DNA of 64,000 nucleotides, taken from Virgibacillus_O sediminis. GTDB lineage: Bacteria > Bacillota > Bacilli > Bacillales > Amphibacillaceae. A model generated the notes under the pieces. That model was not told where the DNA came from. It searched no databases and saw nothing but the letters and a program-made list of their open reading frames with translations. A program made the position numbers and the translations under genes. This document shows, in pieces, positions 17,150 through 25,990 of the stretch (its first letter is position 1; each line of letters starts with the position of its first letter). Where the stretch lies: positions 62,001 through 126,000 of the forward strand of contig NZ_JBHRRZ010000014.1 in NCBI RefSeq assembly GCF_042643265.1. The letters are read 5' to 3'.

Positions 17150-17193
17150 GAAACACAGGTAAAACCGGGGGACCCCGGCTTTACCTGTGTTTC
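17150..17193. terminator. Strong bidirectional terminator yqkB / yqkF
   Basis: A stem of about 20 bp (GAAACACAGGTAAA-CCGGG and its complement) with a GGA-type loop. It overlaps the yqkF stop codon at 17181-17183 and serves both convergent genes. Confidence 0.85.
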
Positions 17194-18095
17194 GTATATT
17201 TTATCGGTCTTGTAATATCCTTAAGTTTCATATACATATGATTTGGTAACTCCGAAAGGTCGATCTCTGTGTTGGCCAGTACCTGTTCTTTCGTGCTGGC
17301 TCCGAAAACAACACTTGCCACAGCCGGATGTTTCAATATATATCGAAAAGCTGCTTCATGGAAAGGAATTTTGCCAAGTACACTATGCAGCTGCCTCTCC
17401 ATTTGGACAAGCTCTTCATATGAATAATCCAAATATCCCTCCGCAGCTTTTTCTTCTATTTTTCTTTCGCCATAACCTGTCAAAATCCCCTTTGCAACCG
17501 GGCCCCTTGCCAGCACACTGATGGACTGGGCATGAAGGAGATCAAGTATCTCTTCTTCCGGCCGTCGGTCCAAGAGGCTGTACTGCATCATCACCCCATC
17601 TATATTCGAACGGTTTACGTACTCACGGATGACATTCGGCCGGATGGATGAAATGCCGTACGCCCGTATCAGACCTTCTTTCTTCAACTCCTCAAAGGCT
17701 TCAATCGACTCATCCATTGGGTCATCTATCGTTCCGCCATGCAACATATAAAAATCAATGTAATCTGTGTTCAGCCGAAGCAAACTTTCCTTCAATCCTT
17801 TTTTAATATGATCCTTGGATGGATCCCAGAACCAGTCCTGCCGTTTTTTGTCGAAGTGATTGCCTACCTTTGAGGTCAAGATGACTTGATCCCTTTTATT
17901 TTGAATAGCTTTACCGACGATTTCCTCATTCAACCCGAAATCATAAAGGTCGGCAGTGTCTAAATGGTTAATGCCAGCGTCAAGAGCTGCATCAATGATC
18001 TCTGTTGCCCTTTTAATGTCTGTTCCGAGTGACATGCATCCCAATGTCATTTCAGAAACATAAATATCGGATGTTCCGATTTGTCTTTTCTTCAT
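17181..18095 (-). CDS. yqkF: Aldo/keto reductase YqkF
   Basis: NADPH-dependent (beta/alpha)8 aldo-keto reductase, 304 residues, like B. subtilis YqkF (306). The catalytic tetrad is visible: Asp in NHLDTADLYDFG (near 50), the adjacent Tyr, Lys in ILTSKVGN (near 82) and His in YMLHGGTID (near 123). The start is ATG 18095, with GGAGGAG upstream on the minus strand; a longer frame begins ten codons earlier without a ribosome site. It is divergently arranged from nudF. Physiological substrate is unknown. Confidence 0.9.
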   Translation of the reverse strand: MKKRQIGTSDIYVSEMTLGCMSLGTDIKRATEIIDAALDAGINHLDTADLYDFGLNEEIVGKAIQNKRDQVILTSKVGNHFDKKRQDWFWDPSKDHIKKGLKESLLRLNTDYIDFYMLHGGTIDDPMDESIEAFEELKKEGLIRAYGISSIRPNVIREYVNRSNIDGVMMQYSLLDRRPEEEILDLLHAQSISVLARGPVAKGILTGYGERKIEEKAAEGYLDYSYEELVQMERQLHSVLGKIPFHEAAFRYILKHPAVASVVFGASTKEQVLANTEIDLSELPNHMYMKLKDITRPIKYTKHR

Positions 18096-18226
18096 CGTCC
18101 ATCTCCTCCATCTATAAGTATCCATCTATCATTGTAGAGTCGGATTCTGCATAATACAAATGGTAAAAAACCATCTTATAATATGCTAAGATAGAAATGA
18201 ACTTAAAGCAGTAAGGGTGGATGAAA

Positions 18227-18772
18227 ATGGATAAATTTGAAGAAAAGACGATAAAAACAGAAGCCATCTATGATGGCAAGGTCATACAAGTGCAGGTGGA
18301 TGATGTCCAGTTGCCAAACGGAAAGACATCTAAGCGGGAACTCGTCAAACACTCAGGGGCTGTAGCAGTTATACCTATCACCAAAGACAATAAAATCATT
18401 TTTGTAAAACAATACCGGAAACCCCTAGAAAAAACTTTGGTAGAAATTCCGGCAGGGAAATTGGAAAAAGGGGAGGCGCCTGAAACAACTGCTGTCAGAG
18501 AACTGGAGGAAGAAACAGGCTATACAACAGGAGAGCTTTCATTGGTGGCTAATTTCTATTCATCCCCAGGTTTCGCTGATGAACTTCTTTATATTTATAT
18601 TACCGATCAATTAGAAAAGTTGGATACACCTCCAGCTGGAGACGAAGATGAGTTCGTAGAGTTGGTGGAACTGACACTGGATGAGGCGAAACAATATGTG
18701 GAAGAGGGGCTCATCCAGGATGCAAAAACAAATTATGCGGTCCTTTATCTGCATGCACTGGGGAGGATGTAA
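18227..18772 (+). CDS. nudF: ADP-ribose pyrophosphatase
   Basis: Nudix hydrolase that splits ADP-ribose to AMP and ribose-5-phosphate. The full Nudix box runs from GKLEKGEAPETTAVRELEEE to TGY (about residues 82-104), and the ADP-ribose-type SPGFADE block follows near 115. About 181 residues, as in the family. Start ATG 18227 is preferred over ATG 18221 because AAGGG is 9 bases away rather than 3. The stop codon is directly followed by the start of the endonuclease Q gene, indicating co-translation. Confidence 0.92.
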   Translation: MDKFEEKTIKTEAIYDGKVIQVQVDDVQLPNGKTSKRELVKHSGAVAVIPITKDNKIIFVKQYRKPLEKTLVEIPAGKLEKGEAPETTAVRELEEETGYTTGELSLVANFYSSPGFADELLYIYITDQLEKLDTPPAGDEDEFVELVELTLDEAKQYVEEGLIQDAKTNYAVLYLHALGRM

Positions 18773-19945
18773 ATGCTCCGTGATTTTTTTGCGGACATGC
18801 ATATCCATATTGGCAGGGATATCAATGGCCGTCCTGTAAAGATAACTGGTTCAAAGAACCTTACACTTACTAATATTTTAAAGGAAGCAAGCAGGAGGAA
18901 AGGGATCGAACTATTAGGTGTGATAGACTGCCATGCACCGGCTGTCCAGCAGGAAATTAGAAAACTTATCGACCAAGGTCATGCTTATGAATTGGAAGAC
19001 GGTGGTATCCGCTTTGAACGTGTGACGTTAATACCTGGTTCAGAAATTGAAATCTATGACGAAAATTGCCGTGGCCCGATTCATGTATTGTGTTATTTTG
19101 ACACACTTGATAAGATGGATGAATTTTCCCGTTGGCTGTCCGGACGCATGAAGAACATTAACTTGAGTTCCCAGCGGTATTACGGTACAGCAAGAGCGTT
19201 GCAATATAAAACTAAAGAACTCGGAGGGCTCTTCATTCCTGCTCATGTGTTCACTCCCTTTAAAAGCCTATATGGAAAAGGAGTCGTCCGTTCCCTTCGT
19301 GAGGTCCTGGATGCGGATTTGATCGACGCAATAGAGCTTGGCCTAAGTTCCGACACCTATATGGCCTATCAGATCGGCGAACTGCATAGATATTCTTTTG
19401 TTTCAAATTCCGATGCCCACTCCCTGGCGAAAATAGGGAGGGAATATCAAAAATTCTCCATGGAAGAACCCTCTTTCAAAGAATTCAACTGGGCTCTTCA
19501 TGGAGTGAACGGCAGAGCCATTGTGGAAAATTATGGTATGAATCCCAGGCTGGGTAAATATCATACGACAGTTTGCAGCAATTGTCTGTCCAACTTATCC
19601 CCTAAATCCGAACATTGCCCTGAATGCGGATCGATGAAGGTTGTCAAGGGGGTTGCAGAACGTATTGCTGAACTGAAGGATACAGAAAAGGAAGCAGTCG
19701 ACAGACCACCTTATCTGTATCAAGTCCCCCTGGAATACCTGCCGGGACTGGGGCCAAAGACCTTTGAGAAATTGCTGCTCCGATTTGGCACGGAAATGCA
19801 TGTGATTCACCAGGCTGGTCTGAATGAACTTCAAAAAGTAGTTCCTGTAACTCTAGCGGAAATGATCATCCAAATGAGAGAGGGTAAATTATCCATAAAG
19901 GCCGGTGGCGGCGGAAAGTATGGAACAGTAGATATTAAAAAATAA
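18773..19945 (+). CDS. Endonuclease Q family DNA repair nuclease (YqxK-like)
   Basis: PHP-domain endonuclease that nicks DNA 5' of deaminated bases (uracil, hypoxanthine, xanthine) in characterised EndoQ enzymes. Metal residues are visible in DMHIHIGRD (near 8), IDCHAPA (near 50), GSEIEIYD (near 87), PAHVFTPF (near 160) and SNSDAHSLAKIGRE (near 205). A zinc ribbon with two CxxC pairs (CSNCLS, CPECGS) lies near 265-285 and GVAERIAEL follows. The C-terminal 70 residues look like a helix-hairpin-helix DNA-binding region. Length 390 fits the family. It starts directly at the nudF stop. Confidence 0.9.
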   Translation: MLRDFFADMHIHIGRDINGRPVKITGSKNLTLTNILKEASRRKGIELLGVIDCHAPAVQQEIRKLIDQGHAYELEDGGIRFERVTLIPGSEIEIYDENCRGPIHVLCYFDTLDKMDEFSRWLSGRMKNINLSSQRYYGTARALQYKTKELGGLFIPAHVFTPFKSLYGKGVVRSLREVLDADLIDAIELGLSSDTYMAYQIGELHRYSFVSNSDAHSLAKIGREYQKFSMEEPSFKEFNWALHGVNGRAIVENYGMNPRLGKYHTTVCSNCLSNLSPKSEHCPECGSMKVVKGVAERIAELKDTEKEAVDRPPYLYQVPLEYLPGLGPKTFEKLLLRFGTEMHVIHQAGLNELQKVVPVTLAEMIIQMREGKLSIKAGGGGKYGTVDIKK

Positions 19946-19963
19946 CGAAGAATCAACCATATG

Positions 19964-19992
19964 GTATTTTTGTAGGGGATCCCTCATAGATT
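19964..19992 (+). promoter_or_regulatory. Candidate SigE promoter for spoIIM
   Basis: GTATTTT (5 of 7 to KMATATT), a 14-base spacer, then CATAGATT (7 of 8 to CATACANT), 33 bases before the spoIIM start. SpoIIM is SigE-dependent in B. subtilis. Confidence 0.5.
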
Positions 19993-20025
19993 TGTAATAG
20001 AACCTAGCCGGAATGGGGGATTCCA

Positions 20026-20664
20026 TTGTATAAAAACCGTATGCTTACGATTAATCATTTCAAGGAACACGCAACCATTTATCTTTTCATGACAATTTTG
20101 TTTCTGACAGGCATTATTTTCGGTGCCATTCTGGTAAACAGTATGAGCTTTGTGCAGAAACAAGATTTATTCTTTTATATGGAACGATTTTTTGGGCAAA
20201 TAATCGACGGGCAGCAAATGGCCAATACGGAAATTCTTAGGAATAGTCTATCCTATCATCTTAAATATTTACTGCTGTTGTTTCTACTGGGACTCTCAGT
20301 AATAGGTCTGCCTGCAGTCTGGGTGCTGCTGTTCGCAAAAGGTATGATGGTAGGATTCTCAGTAGGCTTCATTGTAAATCAATTGGGAACGGAAGGCATG
20401 CTTTTGGCTTCGTTGGCAATAGCTCCACAAAACATTCTCATCATTCCCGTTTATATAGCTGCCGGGAGTGTATCGATGATATTTTCCCTTACTTTGTTGG
20501 GAAAACTATTCACACGGAAAATTTCCCAGCCTGTTTTTCAGCCGTTTGGCAGATATATGTTTTTTTTCCTCTGCCTACTGGGGGTTGCCTTCTTGGCGGC
20601 TGTCCTGGAAGCGTATGTAGCAAACGAAGCAATGGAGGCATGGATAAAATCCCTTTATCAATAA
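20026..20664 (+). CDS. spoIIM: Stage II sporulation protein M
   Basis: Membrane protein of the SpoIIDMP peptidoglycan-remodelling complex that drives septal thinning and engulfment in the mother cell. The 212-residue chain has about five hydrophobic segments, from IYLFMTILFLTGIIFGAILV near 22 to a last one near 185. The conserved GFSVGFIVNQLG block is near 110. It uses a TTG start (20026) with GGGGGA five bases upstream; the next ATG is only five codons in. It lies between the endonuclease Q gene and fur, as in B. subtilis. Confidence 0.9.
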   Translation: MYKNRMLTINHFKEHATIYLFMTILFLTGIIFGAILVNSMSFVQKQDLFFYMERFFGQIIDGQQMANTEILRNSLSYHLKYLLLLFLLGLSVIGLPAVWVLLFAKGMMVGFSVGFIVNQLGTEGMLLASLAIAPQNILIIPVYIAAGSVSMIFSLTLLGKLFTRKISQPVFQPFGRYMFFFLCLLGVAFLAAVLEAYVANEAMEAWIKSLYQ

Positions 20665-20675
20665 ATAATATTAAG

Positions 20676-20690
20676 TTATAATTAGTCTAA
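20676..20690. promoter_or_regulatory. Candidate PerR box upstream of fur
   Basis: TTATAATTAGTCTAA matches the PerR consensus TTATAATNATTATAA at 12 of 14 defined positions. It lies 22 bases upstream of the fur -35 element. The B. subtilis fur gene is under PerR control, which makes the site plausible; placement upstream of -35 is less typical. Confidence 0.42.
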
Positions 20691-20712
20691 ATATAAAATG
20701 AGAAATAATACT

Positions 20713-20741
20713 TTGACACAGCCTTCAACCGTGCATATAAT
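20713..20741 (+). promoter_or_regulatory. SigA promoter of fur
   Basis: TTGACA, a 17-base spacer, then TATAAT: both hexamers are perfect matches. The fur start codon is 30 bases downstream. Confidence 0.85.
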
Positions 20742-20771
20742 AAAGGTGGGATATGAGGGAGGTTATTAGCC

Positions 20772-21230
20772 ATGGAACATCGAATTGATCGGATAAAAAA
20801 GCAGCTGCACGCCCAGAGCTATAAACTCACTCCGCAAAGGGAAGCCATTGTACGTGTCTTACTAGAAAGGGAAGAGGAACACCTAAGTGCGGAAGAAGTT
20901 TATTTGCTGGTGAAAGAAATAGCCCCGGAAATCGGCTTGGCCACCGTCTATCGTACTTTGGATCTGCTCTCAGAATTAAAGATCGTCGACAAGATCAATT
21001 TCGGTGATGGCGTGTCCAATTATGACCTTCGAAAAGAAGGGGCAAAACACTTTCATCATCACCTAGTTTGCACTGAGTGTGGTTCTGTAGAAGAAATCTT
21101 GGAAGATCTATTGGAGGATGTGGAAGAGATTGTGCAAAATGACTGGGGCTTCGAAGTGAAAGACCATCGCTTAACGTTTCACGGCATTTGCAAGCAATGC
21201 CAGGAAGCTACAGTTAAAGCTACCCAGTAA
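20772..21230 (+). CDS. fur: Ferric uptake regulator Fur
   Basis: Iron-sensing transcriptional repressor of 152 residues. The winged-helix domain spans about residues 10-85 (TPQREAIVRVLLE, GLATVYRTLDLLSE recognition helix). The metal-binding segment HFHHHLVCTECGSVEE is near 95-110, with a second CKQC pair near 140 completing the structural zinc site. It follows spoIIM as in B. subtilis. The start ATG has GGGAGG about 10 bases upstream. It is preceded by a consensus SigA promoter and a possible PerR site. Confidence 0.95.
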   Translation: MEHRIDRIKKQLHAQSYKLTPQREAIVRVLLEREEEHLSAEEVYLLVKEIAPEIGLATVYRTLDLLSELKIVDKINFGDGVSNYDLRKEGAKHFHHHLVCTECGSVEEILEDLLEDVEEIVQNDWGFEVKDHRLTFHGICKQCQEATVKATQ

Positions 21231-21262
21231 AAGCCTTTTTCTGCCGGAAAGGGCTTTTATTA
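21229..21262 (+). terminator. Terminator after fur
   Basis: AAAAGCCTTT pairs with AAAGGGCTTTT (one bulged G) around a short loop. The stem starts inside the fur stop codon and ends in T residues. Confidence 0.75.
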
Positions 21263-21436
21263 ATGGTGCAAGAAAAGCAGTTCCGTTTTTATTTACAAAT
21301 GAAATGAAAAAGGTTACATTTAAAATGAAATATAATTCCCCAGTATTTCCAATTTATACAATGTTTAAGGTATAATGTGTTTCTTTTTTGGCATATCTTT
21401 TAATAGGATAGAATATTAGAAGAGGAGCCATACCTA

Positions 21437-21643
21437 ATGAAGCGGATAATTTGGGATACATTCAAGGTTTTCATCATTTTTTCAGCCTGTACATTTTTAT
21501 TTTATTTTGGTTTGCAGATGATGCATGCTGAATATGAAAACTATCATCGGTACGATCCGCCTGAAGGGCCGGCAGTAAAGGTGTTTCAGGAAGAAGGAGA
21601 TTTTCTCGACCGATTGAATCTGTTTTTTCGGTTAGGAGAGTAG
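21437..21643 (+). CDS. yqzK: DUF4227 small membrane protein YqzK
   Basis: 68-residue protein with one N-terminal membrane helix (about residues 10-30) and a short acidic/polar tail ending NLFFRLGE. It matches the YqzK (DUF4227) family found immediately upstream of xerD in Bacillus. ATG follows AGAGGAG. Only three bases separate it from xerD, so it shares that transcript. Function is unknown. Confidence 0.82.
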   Translation: MKRIIWDTFKVFIIFSACTFLFYFGLQMMHAEYENYHRYDPPEGPAVKVFQEEGDFLDRLNLFFRLGE

Positions 21644-21646
21644 GCT

Positions 21647-22540
21647 ATGTTGACGGATGCATTAAACGATTTTTTTCATTACTTGCAAATTGAGCGGGGT
21701 TTATCGGAAAATACGTTGAATTCCTACCGACGTGATCTCGATAAATATATTAGATACGTAAAGAATGTGGAACAGAAGTCATCCTGGGATGATGTAACCA
21801 GAAATGATATTATCGGTTTTCTGCATTGGTTGAAAGATAGTGGGAAGTCTTCTGCAACAATGTCCAGACATGTATCTTCCATTCGGTCCTTCCATCAGTT
21901 CTTGATTCGGGAGCAGCTGGTCAATCAGGATGCAAGCTTACATATTGAGACGCCTCGGAAAGAGAGGAAACTTCCTGATGTACTGTCCATGGAGGAAGTC
22001 GATGCACTGCTTTCTATACCCGGCAGCACACCTTTAGCTATCAGAAACAAGGCGATGCTGGAGCTGCTGTATGCAACTGGATTGCGTGTCAGCGAGTTAA
22101 TCACATTAAAAGTAAGTGACCTTCATTTGACCATGGGATTTGTCCAGTGCCTCGGTAAAGGGGAAAGGGAAAGAATCGTTCCTATCGGGAAAACGGCAGA
22201 AAAAGCGGTCCGCCAGTACCTAGAGGAGTCGCGTGGCTTGTTGATCAAGCGGAGGCCGGGGGAAAATATTCTATTTGTAAATCAGCATGGCAAGCCATTG
22301 TCCAGGCAAGGATTCTGGAAGATCCTAAAGGCGGCGGTAAGGGAAGCAGGCATCAAAAAGACCATTACCCCCCACACGTTGAGGCACTCCTTTGCGACCC
22401 ATCTGCTGGAAAATGGGGCCGATCTCCGGATTGTTCAAGAAATGCTCGGGCATGTAGACATTTCAACCACACAAATCTATACACATGTAACTAAATCACG
22501 ATTAACGGATGTATATAAAACCTTTCATCCAAGAGCATAA
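21647..22540 (+). CDS. xerD: Tyrosine recombinase XerD
   Basis: Site-specific recombinase that, with XerC (CodV), resolves chromosome dimers at dif. At 297 residues it has normal length. The N-terminal SAM-like domain covers about 1-90 and the catalytic domain the rest. Active-site residues are seen in ATGLRVSELITL (Arg near 148), the Lys-containing LGKGERERIVPIG, HTLRHSFATHLLENGADLR (near 243) and LGHVDISTTQIYTHV, which contains the nucleophilic Tyr near 278. The ATG at 21647 follows GGAGAG. It is followed by the nucleoside operon but separated from it by 94 bases. Confidence 0.96.
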   Translation: MLTDALNDFFHYLQIERGLSENTLNSYRRDLDKYIRYVKNVEQKSSWDDVTRNDIIGFLHWLKDSGKSSATMSRHVSSIRSFHQFLIREQLVNQDASLHIETPRKERKLPDVLSMEEVDALLSIPGSTPLAIRNKAMLELLYATGLRVSELITLKVSDLHLTMGFVQCLGKGERERIVPIGKTAEKAVRQYLEESRGLLIKRRPGENILFVNQHGKPLSRQGFWKILKAAVREAGIKKTITPHTLRHSFATHLLENGADLRIVQEMLGHVDISTTQIYTHVTKSRLTDVYKTFHPRA

Positions 22541-22555
22541 TTTTTTTACGAATAG

Positions 22556-22573
22556 TTGTCTGACATCCTACAA
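22556..22573. promoter_or_regulatory. Interrupted palindrome before deoB, candidate operator
   Basis: TTGTCTGACATCCTACAA has the symmetrical form TTGT-NN-GA-NN-TC-NN-ACAA. It lies 16 bases after the xerD stop and 62 bases before deoB. The shape is that of a dimeric repressor site, but the regulator is not identified. Confidence 0.4.
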
Positions 22574-22634
22574 CCTAAAAAAGCAGACATAGTAATGGGA
22601 GATAGTGGGAATATAGTTATAGGAGGTTTTAACA

Positions 22635-23813
22635 ATGAAAAATTATAAACGCATCTTTCTAGTAGTAATGGATTCTGTAGGCATAGGCGAAGCTCCGGAT
22701 GCAGAAAAGTTCAATGATAAGGGAGCAGATACACTTGGCCATATTGCAGAGCATATGGGCGGGTTGAATATGCCTAATATGGGAGCTCTCGGGTTAAGCA
22801 ATATTAGAGAAATCCAAGGAATAGATAAAGCTAATTTACCAAAAGCCCATTTTACGAAAATGGAAGAAGCATCCAATGGCAAGGACACTATGACAGGGCA
22901 TTGGGAAATTATGGGGCTTAATATTGAACAGCCTTTCCGGACATTCCCGGACGGTTTTCCAAATGAGTTAATTCAAGAATTGGAGGAGAGGTCAGGCAGG
23001 AAAATCATCGGCAACAAACCGGCTTCCGGCACTGCCATTCTAGAAGAATTGGGACAAGAGCACATGGAAACAGGTTCCCTGATTGTATATACTTCTGCTG
23101 ATTCAGTCTTGCAGATTGCAGCCCACGAGGAAATTGTACCAATTGAAGAGCAATACCGTATTTGTGAAATGGCAAGAGAGCTTACACTTGATGAAAAATA
23201 TATGGTAGGCAGGGTAATTGCAAGGCCGTTCGTGGGGAACCCGGGTGCTTTTCAAAGGACATCCAACCGGCATGATTATGCTCTTAAGCCATTCGGCAGA
23301 ACTGTGATGAACGAATTGGCAGATGGTGGGTATGATGTAATTGCTCTCGGAAAGATTTCCGACATCTATGATGGAGAAGGTGTGACGGAGGCAATTAGAA
23401 CAGCTGATAATGAAGACGGGATGTCTAAACTTGTGGCTTCCATGAAAAAGGACTTTACAGGGCTTAGTTTCCTAAATCTGGTAGATTTTGATGCAAAATA
23501 TGGCCATCGCCGTGATCCTCAGGGTTATGGAAATGCCCTTGAAGCTTTCGATGCAAGGCTGCCGGAGGTATTTGAACAATTACAGGAGGAAGACCTTCTT
23601 ATCATTACTGCCGACCATGGGAACGATCCAGTACATCACGGCACTGATCATACCAGGGAGTTTGTTCCCTTGCTTGTTCATCATAAAGGGATAGATAGTG
23701 GAGAAGAATTGCCCATAAGGAAAACATTTGCTGATATTGGAGCTACCGTAGCGCAAAACTTCAATGTGAAGATGCCTGAATTCGGCACAAGCTTTTTATC
23801 GGATATTAATTAA
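22635..23813 (+). CDS. deoB: Phosphopentomutase
   Basis: Interconverts (deoxy)ribose-1-phosphate and the 5-phosphate in nucleoside salvage. 392 residues, the family length. It is an alkaline-phosphatase-superfamily protein with metal-binding VMDSVGIGEAPDA near residue 11, the phosphorylated threonine in GKDTMTGHWE near 86, NLVDFDAKYGHRRDP near 284 and TADHGNDPVHHGTDHTRE near 325. The ATG follows ATAGGAGG. It leads a three-gene operon with the purine and pyrimidine nucleoside phosphorylases, so it receives the sugar phosphate they release. Confidence 0.97.
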   Translation: MKNYKRIFLVVMDSVGIGEAPDAEKFNDKGADTLGHIAEHMGGLNMPNMGALGLSNIREIQGIDKANLPKAHFTKMEEASNGKDTMTGHWEIMGLNIEQPFRTFPDGFPNELIQELEERSGRKIIGNKPASGTAILEELGQEHMETGSLIVYTSADSVLQIAAHEEIVPIEEQYRICEMARELTLDEKYMVGRVIARPFVGNPGAFQRTSNRHDYALKPFGRTVMNELADGGYDVIALGKISDIYDGEGVTEAIRTADNEDGMSKLVASMKKDFTGLSFLNLVDFDAKYGHRRDPQGYGNALEAFDARLPEVFEQLQEEDLLIITADHGNDPVHHGTDHTREFVPLLVHHKGIDSGEELPIRKTFADIGATVAQNFNVKMPEFGTSFLSDIN

Positions 23814-23830
23814 GAAGGGACAGAGAAGCG

Positions 23831-24652
23831 GTGAATCAATCAGAAATAATAGAAGCATCAAAATATATACAGGATAAAATAACAGAAAAACCGGAAGTTG
23901 GGCTTATACTCGGTTCCGGCTTGGGCGTACTAGGCAATGAAATTGAGAACCAGATTACAATCCCTTATACAGAGATCCCTCATTTCCCGGAATCCACCGT
24001 TGCCGGACATAAAGGACAGCTTGTTGCTGGCATCCTAGAAGGGAAACAAGTAATTGCTATGCAGGGACGTTTTCATTACTATGAGGGTTACACAATGAAG
24101 CAAGTGACCTTCCCGGTAAGAGTGATGAAGCACCTTGGCATTGATTCCTTGGTGGTGACCAATGCTGCTGGGGGGATCAATGAAAGCTTTAATCCAGGTG
24201 ATTTGATGATCATTGAAGACCATATCAACAACATGGGGGATAACCCATTGATTGGTAAAAACGAAGATGCTTTGGGTGTTCGTTTTCCGGATATGTCCAA
24301 GGTTTATGACAGAGAATTTATTCATCATGCACAAAATTGCGCTAAAGAATTAGGAATGACGGTACAACAGGGAGTTTATGTGGGCAATCCTGGCCCTATC
24401 TATGAAACACCAGCTGAGATAAGAATGCTGCGTTCCTTCGGCGGTGATGCGGTGGGGATGTCCACGGTACCGGAAGTAATTGTGGCCGGGCATGCCGGAA
24501 TGCGGGTATTGGGGGTTTCTTGCATTTCTAATATGGCGGCTGGAATATTGGATCAACCTCTTACCCATACCGAAGTAATTGAAACAACGGAAAAAGTAAG
24601 AGAAGATTTTTTAAAGTTTGTTAGGAAAATCATCGGCACTTTACCACAATAA
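23831..24652 (+). CDS. punA: Purine nucleoside phosphorylase (PupG/PunA type)
   Basis: Trimeric-type purine nucleoside phosphorylase, 273 residues, cleaving guanosine/inosine with phosphate. Typical blocks are LILGSGLGVLGNEIE near 26-40, GRFHYYEGY near 82, VTNAAGGIN near 112, and VGMSTVPEVIVAGHAGMRVLG near 215. It uses a GTG start (23831) with a weak ribosome site, 17 bases after deoB, so translation may partly depend on the gene before it. It is part of the deoB-punA-pdp operon. Confidence 0.94.
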   Translation: MNQSEIIEASKYIQDKITEKPEVGLILGSGLGVLGNEIENQITIPYTEIPHFPESTVAGHKGQLVAGILEGKQVIAMQGRFHYYEGYTMKQVTFPVRVMKHLGIDSLVVTNAAGGINESFNPGDLMIIEDHINNMGDNPLIGKNEDALGVRFPDMSKVYDREFIHHAQNCAKELGMTVQQGVYVGNPGPIYETPAEIRMLRSFGGDAVGMSTVPEVIVAGHAGMRVLGVSCISNMAAGILDQPLTHTEVIETTEKVREDFLKFVRKIIGTLPQ

Positions 24653-24677
24653 ATGTAATGGAGAAGGTGGTTCACTT

Positions 24678-25982
24678 ATGAGAATGTATGACATTATCGA
24701 AAAGAAAAGAGATGGAAAGGAACTGAGCCGGGAAGAAATCCACTATTTCATCGAGAAATATACAAATGGCGAGATTCCGGATTATCAGGCAAGTGCATTG
24801 ATGATGGCCATCTATCTTCGTGATATGACAACCGAAGAACGTGCAGAACTTACTACAGCCATGGTGGAATCTGGCGATCAGATTGATTTATCTGCCATTG
24901 AAGGCATAAAAGTTGATAAGCATTCAACTGGAGGCGTAGGAGATACCACCACATTAGTTCTCGCTCCTCTGGTTGCCTCTGTAGGTGTTCCGGTTGCCAA
25001 GATGAGTGGACGGGGACTAGGCCACACTGGTGGGACGATTGATAAGCTTGAGTCTATACCCGGTTTCCATGTGGAAATCAGCAATGAGGAATTTATCAAT
25101 CTTGTAAATAAAAATAAAGCGGCTGTAATCGGGCAATCCGGCAATCTGACCCCAGCCGATAAAAAGCTGTATAGTTTGCGGGACGTGACTGCTACAGTCA
25201 GCTCTATCCCGTTGATTGCCAGCTCTATTATGAGCAAAAAAATTGCCTCAGGTGCCGATGCAATTGTCCTGGATGTCAAAACAGGAGCTGGGGCATTCAT
25301 GAAAGAGCTGGAAGATGCAAAAGAGTTGGCAGAAGCGATGGTATCTATCGGTAACCGAGTGGGGCGAAAAACCATGGCAGTCATCTCTGACATGAGTCAG
25401 CCATTAGGATTTGCGGTGGGTAATGCTTTAGAGGTGAAAGAAGCGATCGATACCCTTAAAGGCCAAGGGCCAGAAGATTTAACAGAACTGTGTCTTACCT
25501 TAGGAAGCCAGATGGTCTTACTTGCTGATGAGGCGAAAGATATGGAAGAAGCTAGGGCGAAGCTAGAGCAAGCGATCAAGTCGGGGAAAGCATTTGAGCA
25601 GTTCAAGTTGTTCATTGAATCCCAGGGTGGTGACCCCGCTGTCGCTGACAACCCTGATCAATTACCGCAGGCAGAATATCAAGTCGAGCTGCCAGCCGTT
25701 AAAACAGGAACGATTTCCGAAATTGTTGCAGATGAAGTAGGGACCTCCGCGATGATGCTTGGAGCCGGAAGGGCAACCAAGGAATCAAAGATCGATCTTG
25801 CTGTAGGTATTGTTCTCCATAAGAAAATAGGTGACTATGTAAAAGAAGGGGAACCACTGCTTACCATTCATTCAAACCAGGAAAAAGTGGATGAGGTAAG
25901 AGATAAGTTATACGCAAGCATTAAAATTTCAGATAGTGATCAGAAAGCTCCTTCTCTAGTTCATGACAAAATCAGTCAATAG
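24678..25982 (+). CDS. pdp: Pyrimidine-nucleoside phosphorylase
   Basis: Phosphorolysis of uridine and thymidine. 434 residues, close to the 433 of B. subtilis Pdp. The signature SGRGLGHTGGTIDKLE lies near residue 110, and KVDKHSTGGVGDTT near 80 carries phosphate and pyrimidine contacts. A C-terminal lyase-like domain with GAGRATKESKIDLAVG begins near 355. I start at ATG 24678 (MRMYDIIEKKRDG) because GGAGAAGGTGG lies upstream; the frame is open further upstream inside punA but without support. Last gene of the operon, followed by a strong terminator. Confidence 0.96.
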   Translation: MRMYDIIEKKRDGKELSREEIHYFIEKYTNGEIPDYQASALMMAIYLRDMTTEERAELTTAMVESGDQIDLSAIEGIKVDKHSTGGVGDTTTLVLAPLVASVGVPVAKMSGRGLGHTGGTIDKLESIPGFHVEISNEEFINLVNKNKAAVIGQSGNLTPADKKLYSLRDVTATVSSIPLIASSIMSKKIASGADAIVLDVKTGAGAFMKELEDAKELAEAMVSIGNRVGRKTMAVISDMSQPLGFAVGNALEVKEAIDTLKGQGPEDLTELCLTLGSQMVLLADEAKDMEEARAKLEQAIKSGKAFEQFKLFIESQGGDPAVADNPDQLPQAEYQVELPAVKTGTISEIVADEVGTSAMMLGAGRATKESKIDLAVGIVLHKKIGDYVKEGEPLLTIHSNQEKVDEVRDKLYASIKISDSDQKAPSLVHDKISQ

Positions 25983-25990
25983 CTTTTAGC

